A stretch of DNA of 64,000 bases from an uncultured Alphaproteobacteria bacterium (GCA_951812775.1 OX638326.1:942335-1006334); one strand, 5' to 3'. Positions 43,462 through 52,465 are shown, counted from the stretch's first letter. Made by a program: numbers and translations. Notes: generated by a model from the sequence alone, not told the origin.

Positions 43462-44412
43462 CTATCGTTCTACGGTCGGCATAAAACCGACAGACCCGTC
43501 GTATTTTGCCATCACCTCTTCACTCGGCAAAAACGCTTCCTCCAGCTCGCGTATCTTATCAAACCCCATAAAGACGTGAATGTCGCCCACCGGATGATCT
43601 TTTACCTCGGCAAGGAAAGCGGTCTGACAGGCAACATCCTGTTCCTTGAACTGATGCATGAAATCCCACATGGCGCGCGCGCCTGACCGCAATGCACCCG
43701 TCGCAAAACTCACCATGGCGATATTCATCTCGTTAAGTTCGGGAAGCGTCAGCATTGGCAATACGCCAGTCCGGTTATAGTGGATGGGTGCCTCTACCTT
43801 GTCGCATACCTCCGCAATTTCCTCTTTCGTGGTGAGGCCTTCAGGAAAAATCATATCGACACCTGCATCGATATAGGCTTTTGACCGCTCAATGACGGCT
43901 TCCACCGAACCACCGGCAACACCCCGCGCATCTGTCCGGGCGATGAGCACGAAATCAGGGTCGAGCTCGTCCCGCACTTTTGCAGCCGCGCCGTACTTTC
44001 CCGCCGCCTCTTCTACGGGGATGATCTGTTTTCCCGCGACGTGACCACAGCGTTTCGGGGCGACCTGATCTTCGATATGGATCCCCGCAACCCCTGCCCG
44101 AATAAAATCTTCAACCGTTCGCAGAACATTGATCGCGTTGCCATAACCGGTATCGGCATCGGCAATCGCCGGAATCTCCACCGCCCCTGCGATATAGCGC
44201 GACATCATCACCATTTCATCAAGTGTTATCAGCCCGACATCAGGCTTCCCCAACAACGTTGCCGAAACGGCGTAGCCTGAAACGCCACAAGACTGAAAAC
44301 CGGCGGCCTCGATTATCTTGGCGCTTAAGGCATTATGGGCGCCTGGTTTAACAATGACCTCGTCAGCCGCAAGCAGGCGCCGAAACTACTTACTCATCGA
44401 TTTGCGTGGCAT
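43462..44412 (-). pseudogene. isocitrate lyase/PEP mutase family protein (dimethylmalate lyase-like), early amber codon
   Basis: From the ATG at 44412, with AGGGAGAG just before it, translation gives MPRKSMSK and then TAG at 44388-44386. The frame reopens directly with FRRLLAADEVIVKPGAHNAL, then SAKIIEAAGFQ, and continues to 43462. It has the family motifs IADADTGYGNAINV, GIHIEDQVAPKRCGHVAGK with the catalytic Cys in KRCGH, and ARTDARGV. If it starts instead at 44256, the first beta-strand of the barrel is lost. The ~316-residue protein would cleave a 2-hydroxy acid such as dimethylmalate, methylisocitrate or oxaloacetate. Nonsense mutation or sequencing error must be distinguished. Confidence 0.83.
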
Positions 44413-44577
44413 CACACTCTCCCTGTTCCTGTTCTGCTACCGATCATAATGGGCTCATCGGAATGGGGATAGATCAGGCCCCTCTGCACCCTCGCCGCCA
44501 ATTGACCTTGCGGGACAAAGGCCGTATCAAATTGCTCTGGCAAACAAGACCGGGCAACCGATGCGGAGGAAATAATC

Positions 44578-45375
44578 ATGCCGACAATTGCGGCGAACGG
44601 AATTAATTTTAATTACGAAATTGAGGGGCCGGAAGGCGCGCCCTGGATTACATTTTCGAATTCATTGGCGACCAATCTTAGCATGTGGGATGAGCAGGCG
44701 GCGCTCCTGTCAAATGACTGGCGCGTGCTGCGCTATGACCAGCGGGGTCATGGCGGTACTGATGCGACAACACCGCCTTATACATTCGACCTGCTGGTTC
44801 AGGACTTAATCGCTCTGTGGGACGCGCTGGGCGTCAAACGGAGCGTTTTATGCGGCCTTTCAATGGGCGGCACAACAGGTCTCGGCATTGCCATCGATCA
44901 TGATGACCGACTCGCCGGTTATATCGGCTGCGACCTGCCACATCATTCACCTGACGGCTTTGTTCAGGCATGGAACGAGCGCCAGGCCATGGCCAAAGAA
45001 GGCGGCATGGAAGGCATGGCACAACCCACCGCGACGCGCTGGTTCACTGATGCTTTTGCCAATGACCCTGCCAATGCTGCGACGATGGAAAAAATCATTG
45101 GCATGATCAGCACGACCAAACTCGATGGGTTTCTTGGCTGCTCCGGTGCGCTCATGACCATCGATTATCATGGCCGAATTGAGAAAATTAAGGTCCCGAC
45201 CCTGTTTATTTCAGGTGCCGAAGACCCGGCCGCTGGCCCCCACGAAATGGCGCCATTGCTGGATATGCTACCCGGCACGGAAATGCATGTGGTCCCTGAC
45301 GCGGGGCATATCGCCAACATGGAAAACGCCGAAAACTTTAACGCGGCGCTCACCGGCTTTTTGAACAGTTTGTAG
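44578..45375 (+). CDS. 3-oxoadipate enol-lactonase-like alpha/beta hydrolase (PcaD-like)
   Basis: The 265-residue protein closely fits PcaD-type enol-lactone hydrolases. The nucleophile is Ser95 in CGLSMGGTTG, the acid is in FISGAEDPAAG and the His in DAGHIANME. The segments WRVLRYDQRGHGGTD and GYIGCDLPHHSPDGFVQAWNER are also typical. In the beta-ketoadipate pathway it opens the lactone to 3-oxoadipate, which a CoA-transferase like that at 38919-40261 would activate. The other pca genes are missing here, so related lactones are also possible. GGAGG-like AGGAAATA precedes the ATG. Confidence 0.86.
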   Translation: MPTIAANGINFNYEIEGPEGAPWITFSNSLATNLSMWDEQAALLSNDWRVLRYDQRGHGGTDATTPPYTFDLLVQDLIALWDALGVKRSVLCGLSMGGTTGLGIAIDHDDRLAGYIGCDLPHHSPDGFVQAWNERQAMAKEGGMEGMAQPTATRWFTDAFANDPANAATMEKIIGMISTTKLDGFLGCSGALMTIDYHGRIEKIKVPTLFISGAEDPAAGPHEMAPLLDMLPGTEMHVVPDAGHIANMENAENFNAALTGFLNSL

Positions 45376-45392
45376 AGAAAGAGATTAGAATA

Positions 45393-45971
45393 ATGAGCGA
45401 TAAGAAACCTGTAGGAATTCGCCGGATTGTCACCGGCCATGACGAGAATGGCACCGCAATCGTTATCGATGATGGCCCCACGCCAGGCGTGAAGACCACG
45501 CCAAATCGACCTGGTGTAATTTTCCACAATATGTGGACCACGCAATCAACGCCTGCGAATTTTGACGAACCAACCGAAGCAACCAGCGTTGATCTTCCCC
45601 TGCCGCCCCCCAAGGAAGGTACGACGTTCCGACTCATAGAATTCCCTCCCGAATCTCAGGTAGAGCAGGTCGATGAGGAAACCGCCAAAAAAGCATTTCA
45701 GGAATATGGTGCGGATGGTGCTTTACAGCATGGCGACAGCGACACCCAGAAAAAGCAGCATTCCTTCATGCATCAGACGGACACGGTCGATTATGCCATT
45801 TGCCTGTCTGGCGAAATGACAATGTATCTTGATGACTCCGAAGTGGTGATGAAGGCTGGTGATGTCATGGTACAGCGCGGCACAAATCACGCCTGGGTCA
45901 ACAAGTCTAACGAATATTGCACCATGGCCTTTATCCTGATTGGCGGCGAAGGTGAACAAGGTAGAGGGTAA
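45393..45971 (+). CDS. cupin domain-containing protein
   Basis: This 192-residue protein has a single C-terminal cupin domain. The motif QTDTVDYAICLSGEMTMYLDDSEVVMKAGDVMVQRGTNHAWVNKSNE contains a characteristic second cupin strand with DV-VQRGTNHAW, where His could bind metal; the first cupin motif lacks the full metal-binding set, so only a partial metal site is seen. The N-terminal 100 residues are unusual. It follows the PcaD-like gene by 17 bases and is likely cotranscribed. Cupins of this kind include dioxygenases, isomerases and small-molecule-binding proteins; no substrate can be named. Confidence 0.84.
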   Translation: MSDKKPVGIRRIVTGHDENGTAIVIDDGPTPGVKTTPNRPGVIFHNMWTTQSTPANFDEPTEATSVDLPLPPPKEGTTFRLIEFPPESQVEQVDEETAKKAFQEYGADGALQHGDSDTQKKQHSFMHQTDTVDYAICLSGEMTMYLDDSEVVMKAGDVMVQRGTNHAWVNKSNEYCTMAFILIGGEGEQGRG

Positions 45972-45995
45972 TCCTTTGCTTTATGGGAAGGGTGC

Positions 45996-48107
45996 TTGAA
46001 CGCCTCTGACCCAGCGGGGAGTGGCCCGACCGCTGATCGTCGTGATGACGTATCAGAACGGTTTGGCCGCACCCTGAACGACCCCTATTCGTGGCTAAAA
46101 GACCCCGACTGGCAAAGGGTGATGCGTGAGCCAGAAGCACTGCGTGCAGACATCCGAGACTACCTTGAGGCAGAGAATGCCCGTACCGATGCGTTTCTCA
46201 AGCCTATTGAAGCGCTGCGCGAGACGCTCACCGCTGAACTTAAAGCGCGGATCAAAGAAGACGACGCCTCCGTCCCGACACCTGACGGTGACTGGGCTTA
46301 TTATCGGCGGTTTGCCATTGGTGGCCAGTATCCGATTTTGTGTCGACGACCCCGAGATGCATCGGTCACGACCGACGAACAAATTTTAATTGATGGCAAT
46401 AAGGAAGCCGAAGGCGAGAAGTTCTTTTCTATCGGTGGCGCGGAACACAGTCCTGACCATTCATTGCTGGCCGCTGCCATCGATCACAACGGCTCGGAAT
46501 ATTGCGTCATTGAAATTCGCGACCTACAGACCGGCGAAACCCTGCCCGAGCGTATCGAAAGCGCCCAGGGCGACATGGTGTTTTCCGCCGATGGGAAAAT
46601 GCTTTTCTACACCGTACTGGATGAAAACCATCGTCCCAGCAAAGTGTTCCGGCATCTGATCGGCGGAGATCCTGCCGAAGACGATATGATATACGAGGAA
46701 ACAGACCCCGGATTCTTTATCGGTGTCGGCAAAACAGAAAGCGGGCGATTTATCCTGATAGATGCCCATGACCATGCTGAAACCAGCGAGGTCTGGATGA
46801 TCAACGCAGATACGCCTGAGGCTGAACCTCGACTAATTGCGAAACGCAGCACAGGTATAAGCTATGATGTCAGCGATCATAACGACCGGCTAATCATCCA
46901 CACCAATATCGATGGTGCCGTGGATTTTAAAATTTCTGAAGTGGCTGCTGACAACCCGGAACCTGATAATTGGTTCGATATTGTCCCGCACCGGCCCGGC
47001 TGCCTGATCCGCTCAACGGTTCTGTTTGAGAATTATCTCGTCCGTCACGAGCGCGAAGCCGCCCTGCCCCGAATAGTCGTTCGCGACCTGACCTCTGGCG
47101 ACGAGCATGAGATCACCTTCGACGAAGAGGCCTATGATTTATCGCTCCACCCGGGATATGAGTACGCTACCACGACGTTGCGTTTTGCCTATTCATCACC
47201 AACCACGCCTCAGCGCATTTATGATTACGATATGGCAACCCGCGAACGGGTTTTGCGCAAAGAACAGGAAATTCCCTCCGGTCATAACGCCAACGACTAT
47301 ATCTGCCGCCGGCTCATGGCACCGAGCCATGACGGGGTAAATATCCCAGTCACAATCTTGCATCGCAAAGACACGGTCATCGACGGTTCGGCATCGATGC
47401 TGCTCTATGGATATGGGTCATATGGTTATGCGATGCCGGCCTCCTTCTCACCGAATGTATTTAGCCTTGTCGACCGGGGCATGGTTTATGCGATTGCTCA
47501 TGTTCGCGGTGGAACCGAAGGTGGGTACGGTTGGTATCTCGACGGCAAACTCAAGAAAAAGAAAAACACGTTTCTCGATTTTATTGCCGCCGCGGAGCAT
47601 TTGATCGCCGAACGCTATACCAGCAGCGGCAACATCGTCGCGCAGGGGCGTTCCGCGGGTGGCATGCTTATGGGGGCCGTCGCTAATATGCGACCGGACT
47701 TGTTCAGAGGCATCCTCGGCGAAGTCCCGTTTGTGGATGTCATTAACACAATGTCTGATGAAACCCTGCCGCTCACACCGCCGGAATGGGTCGAATGGGG
47801 TGATCCCATCCGCGATGAAGAGGCATTTAGCGATATGGCCTCTTATTGCCCCTACTCCAACATCGCGGATCAGCCCTACCCCAATGTCCTCGCAACGGGC
47901 GGACTAACAGATCCGCGTGTGACCTATTGGGAACCCGCAAAATGGGCCGCCAAACTTCGTCATCATAACACTGGCAGCAATCAAATCTTGTGCTGGATTA
48001 ATATGGAGGCGGGCCATGGTGGTGCTTCCGGCCGCTTTGACCGGTTGAAGGAAGTGGCCTTGTCCTACGGCTTTGCGCTGATGGTCACCGATAATACAAA
48101 ATCGTGA
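45996..48107 (+). CDS. prolyl oligopeptidase family serine peptidase (oligopeptidase B-like)
   Basis: This ~703-residue peptidase has an N-terminal beta-propeller (residues ~70-410) and a C-terminal alpha/beta hydrolase domain. The nucleophile lies in AQGRSAGGMLMGAV, the Asp in the RVTYWEPAKW region and the His in EAGHGGASGR. The segment DPYSWLKDPDW and HVRGGTEGGYGWYLDGK are typical of oligopeptidase B, which cuts short peptides after Arg or Lys in the cytoplasm. The start is a TTG at 45996 following GGAAGG; no better ATG is in frame. Its stop overlaps the next gene's GTG (GTGA). Confidence 0.9.
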   Translation: MNASDPAGSGPTADRRDDVSERFGRTLNDPYSWLKDPDWQRVMREPEALRADIRDYLEAENARTDAFLKPIEALRETLTAELKARIKEDDASVPTPDGDWAYYRRFAIGGQYPILCRRPRDASVTTDEQILIDGNKEAEGEKFFSIGGAEHSPDHSLLAAAIDHNGSEYCVIEIRDLQTGETLPERIESAQGDMVFSADGKMLFYTVLDENHRPSKVFRHLIGGDPAEDDMIYEETDPGFFIGVGKTESGRFILIDAHDHAETSEVWMINADTPEAEPRLIAKRSTGISYDVSDHNDRLIIHTNIDGAVDFKISEVAADNPEPDNWFDIVPHRPGCLIRSTVLFENYLVRHEREAALPRIVVRDLTSGDEHEITFDEEAYDLSLHPGYEYATTTLRFAYSSPTTPQRIYDYDMATRERVLRKEQEIPSGHNANDYICRRLMAPSHDGVNIPVTILHRKDTVIDGSASMLLYGYGSYGYAMPASFSPNVFSLVDRGMVYAIAHVRGGTEGGYGWYLDGKLKKKKNTFLDFIAAAEHLIAERYTSSGNIVAQGRSAGGMLMGAVANMRPDLFRGILGEVPFVDVINTMSDETLPLTPPEWVEWGDPIRDEEAFSDMASYCPYSNIADQPYPNVLATGGLTDPRVTYWEPAKWAAKLRHHNTGSNQILCWINMEAGHGGASGRFDRLKEVALSYGFALMVTDNTKS

Positions 48108-48829
48108 CACTCTCCCTTAACTCCAAGGACTCCGCCCGTCAGCATGTGTGGGACACGCTCAAAGAACAGCGGCAGGCTCGATTTCCGTTTCCGATCCATG
48201 GCCGCATTCCGAATTTCAAACGAGCCGAAGCCGCGGCCACAAGGCTTTTCGAGCTTCCTCCTTGGAAAGACGCCAAATATATGAAAATAAATCCGGATTC
48301 TCCGCAACGACCAGTGAGAATGGAGGCATTGAAGCGCGGCATCACCTATTTCATGCCAACACCCCGGTTAAAGGCCGGTTTCAAGATGTTTGACCCGGCA
48401 AGAATTGGAGCAGAAAATTTTGCCAAAGCAACCGCCCTGTCGACCTGCGATGAGTGGGCACAAGAAGTCGCTCTGGAAGATATGCCGCAGGTGGATGCCA
48501 TTGTTGCGGGCTCGGTCGCCGTTACGCGCACTGGCAAGAGATGTGGCAAAGGCGAAGGCTATAGCGATATTGAATTCGCTATCTTGCGGGAACTCGGCCA
48601 CAAGCCCGTACCGGTCGCAACAACGGTCCACCAACTCTCAGTCGTGAAGGACTTTCCGCGCGATGAGATTGATCTGCCGCTATCCATCGTTATCACGCCT
48701 GATGAAACAATTCAGGTGGCCCAGCCATTCCCGCCACCTGACGGGACTCACTGGGATCGACTGAGTGATCAGGACCTAGAGGACATGCCTGTTCTCAAAG
48801 AGTTGAAGGCATTACGCGGCACCTCCTAA
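48104..48829 (+). CDS. 5-formyltetrahydrofolate cyclo-ligase family protein
   Basis: The 241-residue protein belongs to the MTHFS/5-FTHF cyclo-ligase family, which makes methenyl-tetrahydrofolate with ATP. The glycine-rich motif RCGKGEGYSDIEFAILRELG near residues 145-165 is the ATP-binding signature; the segments AAATRLFELPPWKDAKYMKINPD and VAGSVAVTRTG are also family-like. It is slightly longer than the typical 190-200 residues and belongs to the uncharacterised branch that may not act on folate. The GTG start overlaps the peptidase stop. It closes an apparent operon. Confidence 0.85.
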   Translation: MTLSLNSKDSARQHVWDTLKEQRQARFPFPIHGRIPNFKRAEAAATRLFELPPWKDAKYMKINPDSPQRPVRMEALKRGITYFMPTPRLKAGFKMFDPARIGAENFAKATALSTCDEWAQEVALEDMPQVDAIVAGSVAVTRTGKRCGKGEGYSDIEFAILRELGHKPVPVATTVHQLSVVKDFPRDEIDLPLSIVITPDETIQVAQPFPPPDGTHWDRLSDQDLEDMPVLKELKALRGTS

Positions 48830-48882
48830 ATCCGCGTTTTCGGATGTTTGACCGCCTGCGCCGTGCCCCCTAGATTATCGGC

Positions 48883-49375
48883 ATGAAACTCGCATCCCTC
48901 AAAAATGGCCGCGATGGCAAACTTGTCGTCGTCACCAATGACCTTAAACGCATGGCGTCCGCCGACCGCATTTTCGCCAGTGGCCGTGACGCCTGCCGCA
49001 TTGGGTGACTATTGGGATGGAAGAAAACTGCTCGGCAGAGTAACCGCAACGACGAATGGTGACGTCCTCGGTGATCCCGATGCCGGAACAGATATGTATT
49101 TTGACTTTGGGCAATTAATTTCGCATGCCGCTAAAACCCGTCCACTTGGGGCTGGCACAATCATCGGTTCCGGAACGATTTCCAACCGGGACAGATCACA
49201 CGGCTCTACCTGCATCGCCGAAGTCCGCACAATAGAAACAATTGAGCAGGGTGAACCTCAAACACCTTTCTTGAAATTTGGCGATACAGTTCGCATCGAA
49301 ATGGTGGATAATGATGGTCAGTCAATTTTTGGCGCGATAAATCAAACCGTCGCGCCGTTCACACCCGAGAGGTGA
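48883..49375 (+). pseudogene. fumarylacetoacetate hydrolase family protein with internal deletion
   Basis: The gene starts at 48883 as MKLASLKNGRDGKLVVVTND, the normal beginning of FAH-family proteins. After about 25 residues it meets, near 48955-48970, the C-terminal part of the same family in another frame: TAFSPVAVTPAALGDYWDG, YFDFGQLISHAAKTRPLGAG and TIIGSGTISNRDRS, ending at 49375. The core between these parts, which holds the metal-binding Glu-Glu-Asp residues and is usually about 170 residues, is missing. A deletion of roughly 500 bases with a frameshift is the simplest explanation. The product cannot be active. Confidence 0.87.
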
Positions 49376-49383
49376 GGTCAGCC

Positions 49384-49935
49384 ATGCCAAATGACACAAC
49401 ACCCCTTACGACCGCCAACCCGGAAGACGGGACAATTCCGGCGATAACCGGTTTAAACCATTTTGCCTGGCGATGCCGTGATGCCGAGGAAACCCGACAT
49501 TTTTATGAAGATGTCCTTGGATTGCCGCTGGTCCACACGATTGCCCTCGATCATGTGCCTTCCACCGGCGAGTATAACCCTTATATGCATCTGTTTTTCC
49601 GGATGAAAAATGGCTCGTGCATCGCATTTTTCGATCTCGCGGATGGCATTCAGTACACACCAGACCCCGCCACCCCGCTTTGGGTCAATCATTTCGCCTT
49701 TGAAGTCGACACTGTAGAGGAAGTCGACGTCATGAAAGATCGTCTTGTTGCGGAGGGGATCAAAGTCATCGGCCCGACAGATCATGGCTTTATCAAATCG
49801 ATCTATTTCTTTGACCCAAACAATCTTCGGCTTGAAATCACGTGCAACACTGCTACCCCGGAAGAAACCAAGGGTTATGCGGATCGGGCCCACGCTCATC
49901 TGAAAGAATGGTTGGCCGCCCACCCCAAGCCCTAG
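49384..49935 (+). CDS. VOC family protein (glyoxalase/dioxygenase-like)
   Basis: This 183-residue protein is a single-domain vicinal-oxygen-chelate protein. The motif GLNHFAWRCRDAEETRHFYEDVLGLPLVHT starts the first half, and WVNHFAFEVDTVEEVD, the GPTDHGFIKSIYFFDPNNLRLEITCNT segment the second; the metal ligands His in LNHFA, His in VNHFAF and Glu in LEITCN are present. Start is put at the ATG at 49384 behind GAGGT. It lies directly after the deleted FAH gene, which suggests the original operon encoded a VOC enzyme and a FAH-type hydrolase acting on a ring-cleavage product. Confidence 0.85.
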   Translation: MPNDTTPLTTANPEDGTIPAITGLNHFAWRCRDAEETRHFYEDVLGLPLVHTIALDHVPSTGEYNPYMHLFFRMKNGSCIAFFDLADGIQYTPDPATPLWVNHFAFEVDTVEEVDVMKDRLVAEGIKVIGPTDHGFIKSIYFFDPNNLRLEITCNTATPEETKGYADRAHAHLKEWLAAHPKP

Positions 49936-49962
49936 ACGAGCGCATATAGAGTTAGAAATTCA

Positions 49963-50166
49963 ATGTCCCCTTCCGAGCTTGTATCGCTGGATGTCATTCC
50001 TGAGCGCGGCCCACGGATATATGGCGCTTTACGGCGGGCACCGGGCAGCAAATGCGCCGCCCTAATCGTCCATCCATCGAGTAATTTTTTTGACCATTAT
50101 CTCATGGAGGAACTGCCGAAGCGGGGCGTTTCACTGTTGGCCCTCAACACCTGGTCTTCCGGGTGA
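49963..50166 (+). pseudogene. alpha/beta hydrolase, N-terminal fragment
   Basis: The frame gives MSPSELVSLDVIPERGPRIYG followed by ALIVHPSSNFFDHYLMEELPKRGVSLLALNTW, which matches the first strands of a serine-hydrolase family protein (normally around 280 or more residues). It stops after about 65 residues at about 50160, where the character of the DNA changes. The remainder of the gene is not found to the right. It appears to be cut by the same recombination event that trimmed the opposite-strand gene at 50097-50363. Confidence 0.75.
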
Positions 50167-50363
50167 TACTGAAGGACATCTCGCCACCCCAAAAACCCCC
50201 AAGAAACGAACACATAAACCAACTTGAACCCAAAAGTCAGTCCCATATAGTCCTCACCCCAAAAGACAGGGAACAACCACCTGACCACTTGTGGAACCGC
50301 AATAACCAACGACACGCAGATTATCGGATTGGTGAAGAAACGAAGCAATAAACTCCGGTCCAT
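50097..50363 (-). pseudogene. small membrane protein, C-terminus replaced at junction
   Basis: This 88-residue frame begins MDRSLLLRFFTNPIICVSLVIAVPQVVRWLFPVFWGEDYMG and has two or three hydrophobic segments. Up to about residue 71 (WRDVLQYHPEDQ) it looks natural, but its last codons run into the end of the truncated hydrolase gene from the other strand. The C terminus is therefore probably artificial. Upstream, about 110 bases separate it from the divergent Sel1-repeat gene. The family is not recognised. Confidence 0.55.
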
Positions 50364-50474
50364 TATCTTTCCCCCTGCGACCCAAGTGCCCGATAGACCG
50401 ATGCGCTACGCTTCCAAAACCATCACACCCCATTCTCTCTACCCCTCCCGGACATTCCCTGCTAGACTTTCCGT

Positions 50475-51495
50475 ATGAACAGATTACTCATCCTTCCTGT
50501 CCTGCTCCTGACCCTGTTGGTGGGAACATCTGCGTTCTCTGCTGATTACCAAAAGGGTGCTGCCGCATATGAGAGTGGTGGCTACGCAACTGCTCTGCGT
50601 GAATGGGAACCTCTTGCCGAACAGGGGTCTGCCTTTGCCCAGCTCCTTGTAGGTACTATGTACGGCGAAGGACAGGGTGTTCCCCGGGATTACAAGACTG
50701 CGGTGAAGTGGTACAGACTTGCTGCCGAACAGGGGTATGCCCGTGCCCAGTACCGTCTGGGAGATATGTATAGCATAGGACAAGGTGTTCCCCAGGATGC
50801 TATGACTGCGGTTAGGTGGTACAGACTTGCTGCCGAACAGGGGGATGTCCGTGCCCGGATCAATCTGGGTGTGATGTACGACCAAGGATGGGGTGTTCCC
50901 CGGGATTATAAGACTGCGGTGAAGTGGTACAGACTTGCTGCCGAACAGGGGGATGCCGATGCCCAGACCAGTCTGGGAGATATGTATAGCACAGGACGAG
51001 GTGTTCCCCAGGATTATAAGTCTGCGGTGAAGTGGTACAGACTTGCTGCCGAACAGGGGTATGCCCGTGCCCAGTACCGTCTGGGACAGATGTATCGCAT
51101 AGGACAAGGTGTTCCCCAGGATTATAAGACTGCGATGAAGTGGTGGAAACTTGCTGCCGAACAGGGGTATGCCGATGCCCGGTACAATCTGGGTGTGATG
51201 TATAGCAAAGGACAAGGTGTTCCCCAGAATTACAAGACTGCGGTGAAACAGACTTGCTGCCGAACAAGGGTATGTCCGTGCCCAGTACAATCTGGGTTTG
51301 ATGTATCACCAAGGACGGGGTGTTCCACAGGATTATGTCCGTGCCCATATGTGGGGAAATATTGCTGCGACGGATGGAAATAAGTCAGGTACGGAGTTGA
51401 GAGATTCCGTTGAGAAGAAAATGACCCCCGCCGACATCTCTGCTGCACAGAAACTTACCCTTGAATGTGTCCGTAAGAAATACAAAGGGTGTTGA
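50475..51495 (+). pseudogene. Sel1-repeat (SLR) secreted protein, 5-bp deletion frameshift
   Basis: The product has a signal peptide cleaved near residue 24 (SAFSAD) and then Sel1-like repeats of 36 residues, such as KTAVKWYRLAAEQGYARAQYRLG, at least seven in number. Sel1 repeats bind proteins in periplasmic or host-interaction pathways. At 51247/51248 five bases (GTGGT by comparison with the other copies) are missing, so the frame shifts to a cysteine-rich end. The original ending MTPADISAAQKLTLECVRKKYKGC is found in another frame up to 51495, where the gene would normally stop. The gene sits in the island and has different base use from its surroundings. Confidence 0.85.
50640..51300 (+). 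repeat. 108-bp tandem repeats encoding Sel1 units
   Basis: Near-identical 108-base units repeat through the Sel1 gene; for example the stretch beginning gactgcggtgaagtggta recurs at intervals of 108 bases (about 50697, 50913 and 51021, with variants at 50805 and 51129). High nucleotide identity between units points to recent duplication or gene conversion, and makes slippage or recombination between units likely. The antisense frames across this region are long only because of the repeat. Confidence 0.85.
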
Positions 51496-52043
51496 GTAGA
51501 ATCCAACCGAGTGCCCGATAAACACTCGCCCGACCTATTCCCATCTCTTTTGCTATTGCTGACGCCCCTAAACCACTATCACGCAGTTCCTTGACCTTCT
51601 CTACATCCACAGAGGGTTTGCGACCCTTATAGACACCCTTTTCCCTTGCTTTTGCGATGCCTTCCATCTGCCTCTCTTTGCGAAGGTTTGTCTCAAACTC
51701 GCCAAAGACCCCCAACATATCCAAGAAACATTTCCCCGCACTCGTCCGGGTGTTAATCGGTTGTTCTGTCGCCGATAGGGTCACACCCTTCTTATCGTCA
51801 CACCCTTCTTATCAAGGTCATAGACGATGTTTTGGAGGTCACGGATTGACCTCGCCAACCTATCACCCTTGTGACCACCAGTTCGTCACCATCCCGCAGA
51901 AACTCCAACAGGGTGTTGAGTTCATCTCGTCCCTGTCTGGATGTCCCCGAAACCTTTTCCTGTCGTATCGTCTCGCATCCTGCGTTGGTGAGTGCTTCCA
52001 CTTGGATGGTTAGGTCTTGTCCCACCGAAACGCTGATATAAAC
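51455..52043 (-). pseudogene. serine recombinase (resolvase/invertase) remnant
   Basis: The N-terminal part, read as YISVSVGQDLTIQVEAL..., resembles GYIRVST.GQDL of resolvases, and RDELNTLLEFLRDGDELVVTRV follows. Then RLARSIRDLQNIVYDLDKKGVTL is only recovered by correcting one missing base near 51871-51875 and removing a 17-base tandem duplication (51780-51796/51797-51813). The C-terminal helix-turn-helix (AKEMGIGRASVYRALG) is intact. No start codon was seen for the N terminus. This is a former Pin/Gin-type DNA invertase or transposon resolvase. Confidence 0.85.
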
Positions 52044-52321
52044 AAATCAAAACCAACAACAATGAGCGTTGCGACACCATAAACAAAGACTGGTCGGACT
52101 GACGGTATATTTTCCAACCTTGAAACGAAACCACCTTCACCCGCCCCAAAAGATGCGATAATAACCGATACGATAAAAACCAAACTGTATAAACACGATT
52201 TTCGTAAAACCGTTTCTAAGTTTTTTTGGAATATGAAACGCTTAAATATCCATCGCAGGATGATGATGGGAACAATGGCACCACCTATCATCAAGATATC
52301 TGCTGTCACATTTTCCGACAT
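52010..52321 (-). CDS. small membrane protein of the island
   Basis: The 103-residue protein has three hydrophobic segments (residues ~8-24, ~43-62 and ~77-95) and a charged loop. It has no recognised family. The 3' end overlaps the resolvase remnant's 5' end by about 30 bases. AT-rich composition fits the island rather than its surroundings. It may be a host- or phage-related small membrane protein. Confidence 0.5.
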   Translation of the reverse strand: MSENVTADILMIGGAIVPIIILRWIFKRFIFQKNLETVLRKSCLYSLVFIVSVIIASFGAGEGGFVSRLENIPSVRPVFVYGVATLIVVGFDLFISAFRWDKT

Positions 52322-52465
52322 TATGATTCCTCCTTAAATCACAACGTCATCATATCAGTAGCATCACCCCATACAACCCAAAACCCTTGACCCATTAGAT
52401 TCCTTAATAAGGTTCCATATTCTGCGACAATCTATATCTGCAATAGGTTCCCTGCGTGAAATACA

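Noticed and set aside
50640..51300. CRISPR array
   Set aside because: The repeats are coding, 108 bases long and directly joined, with no unique spacers.
50484..51348. Long leftward frames across the Sel1 gene
   Set aside because: These exist because the DNA is a 108-bp repeat; their residues (LFGSKSVPLHRSL) are reverse readings of the repeat.
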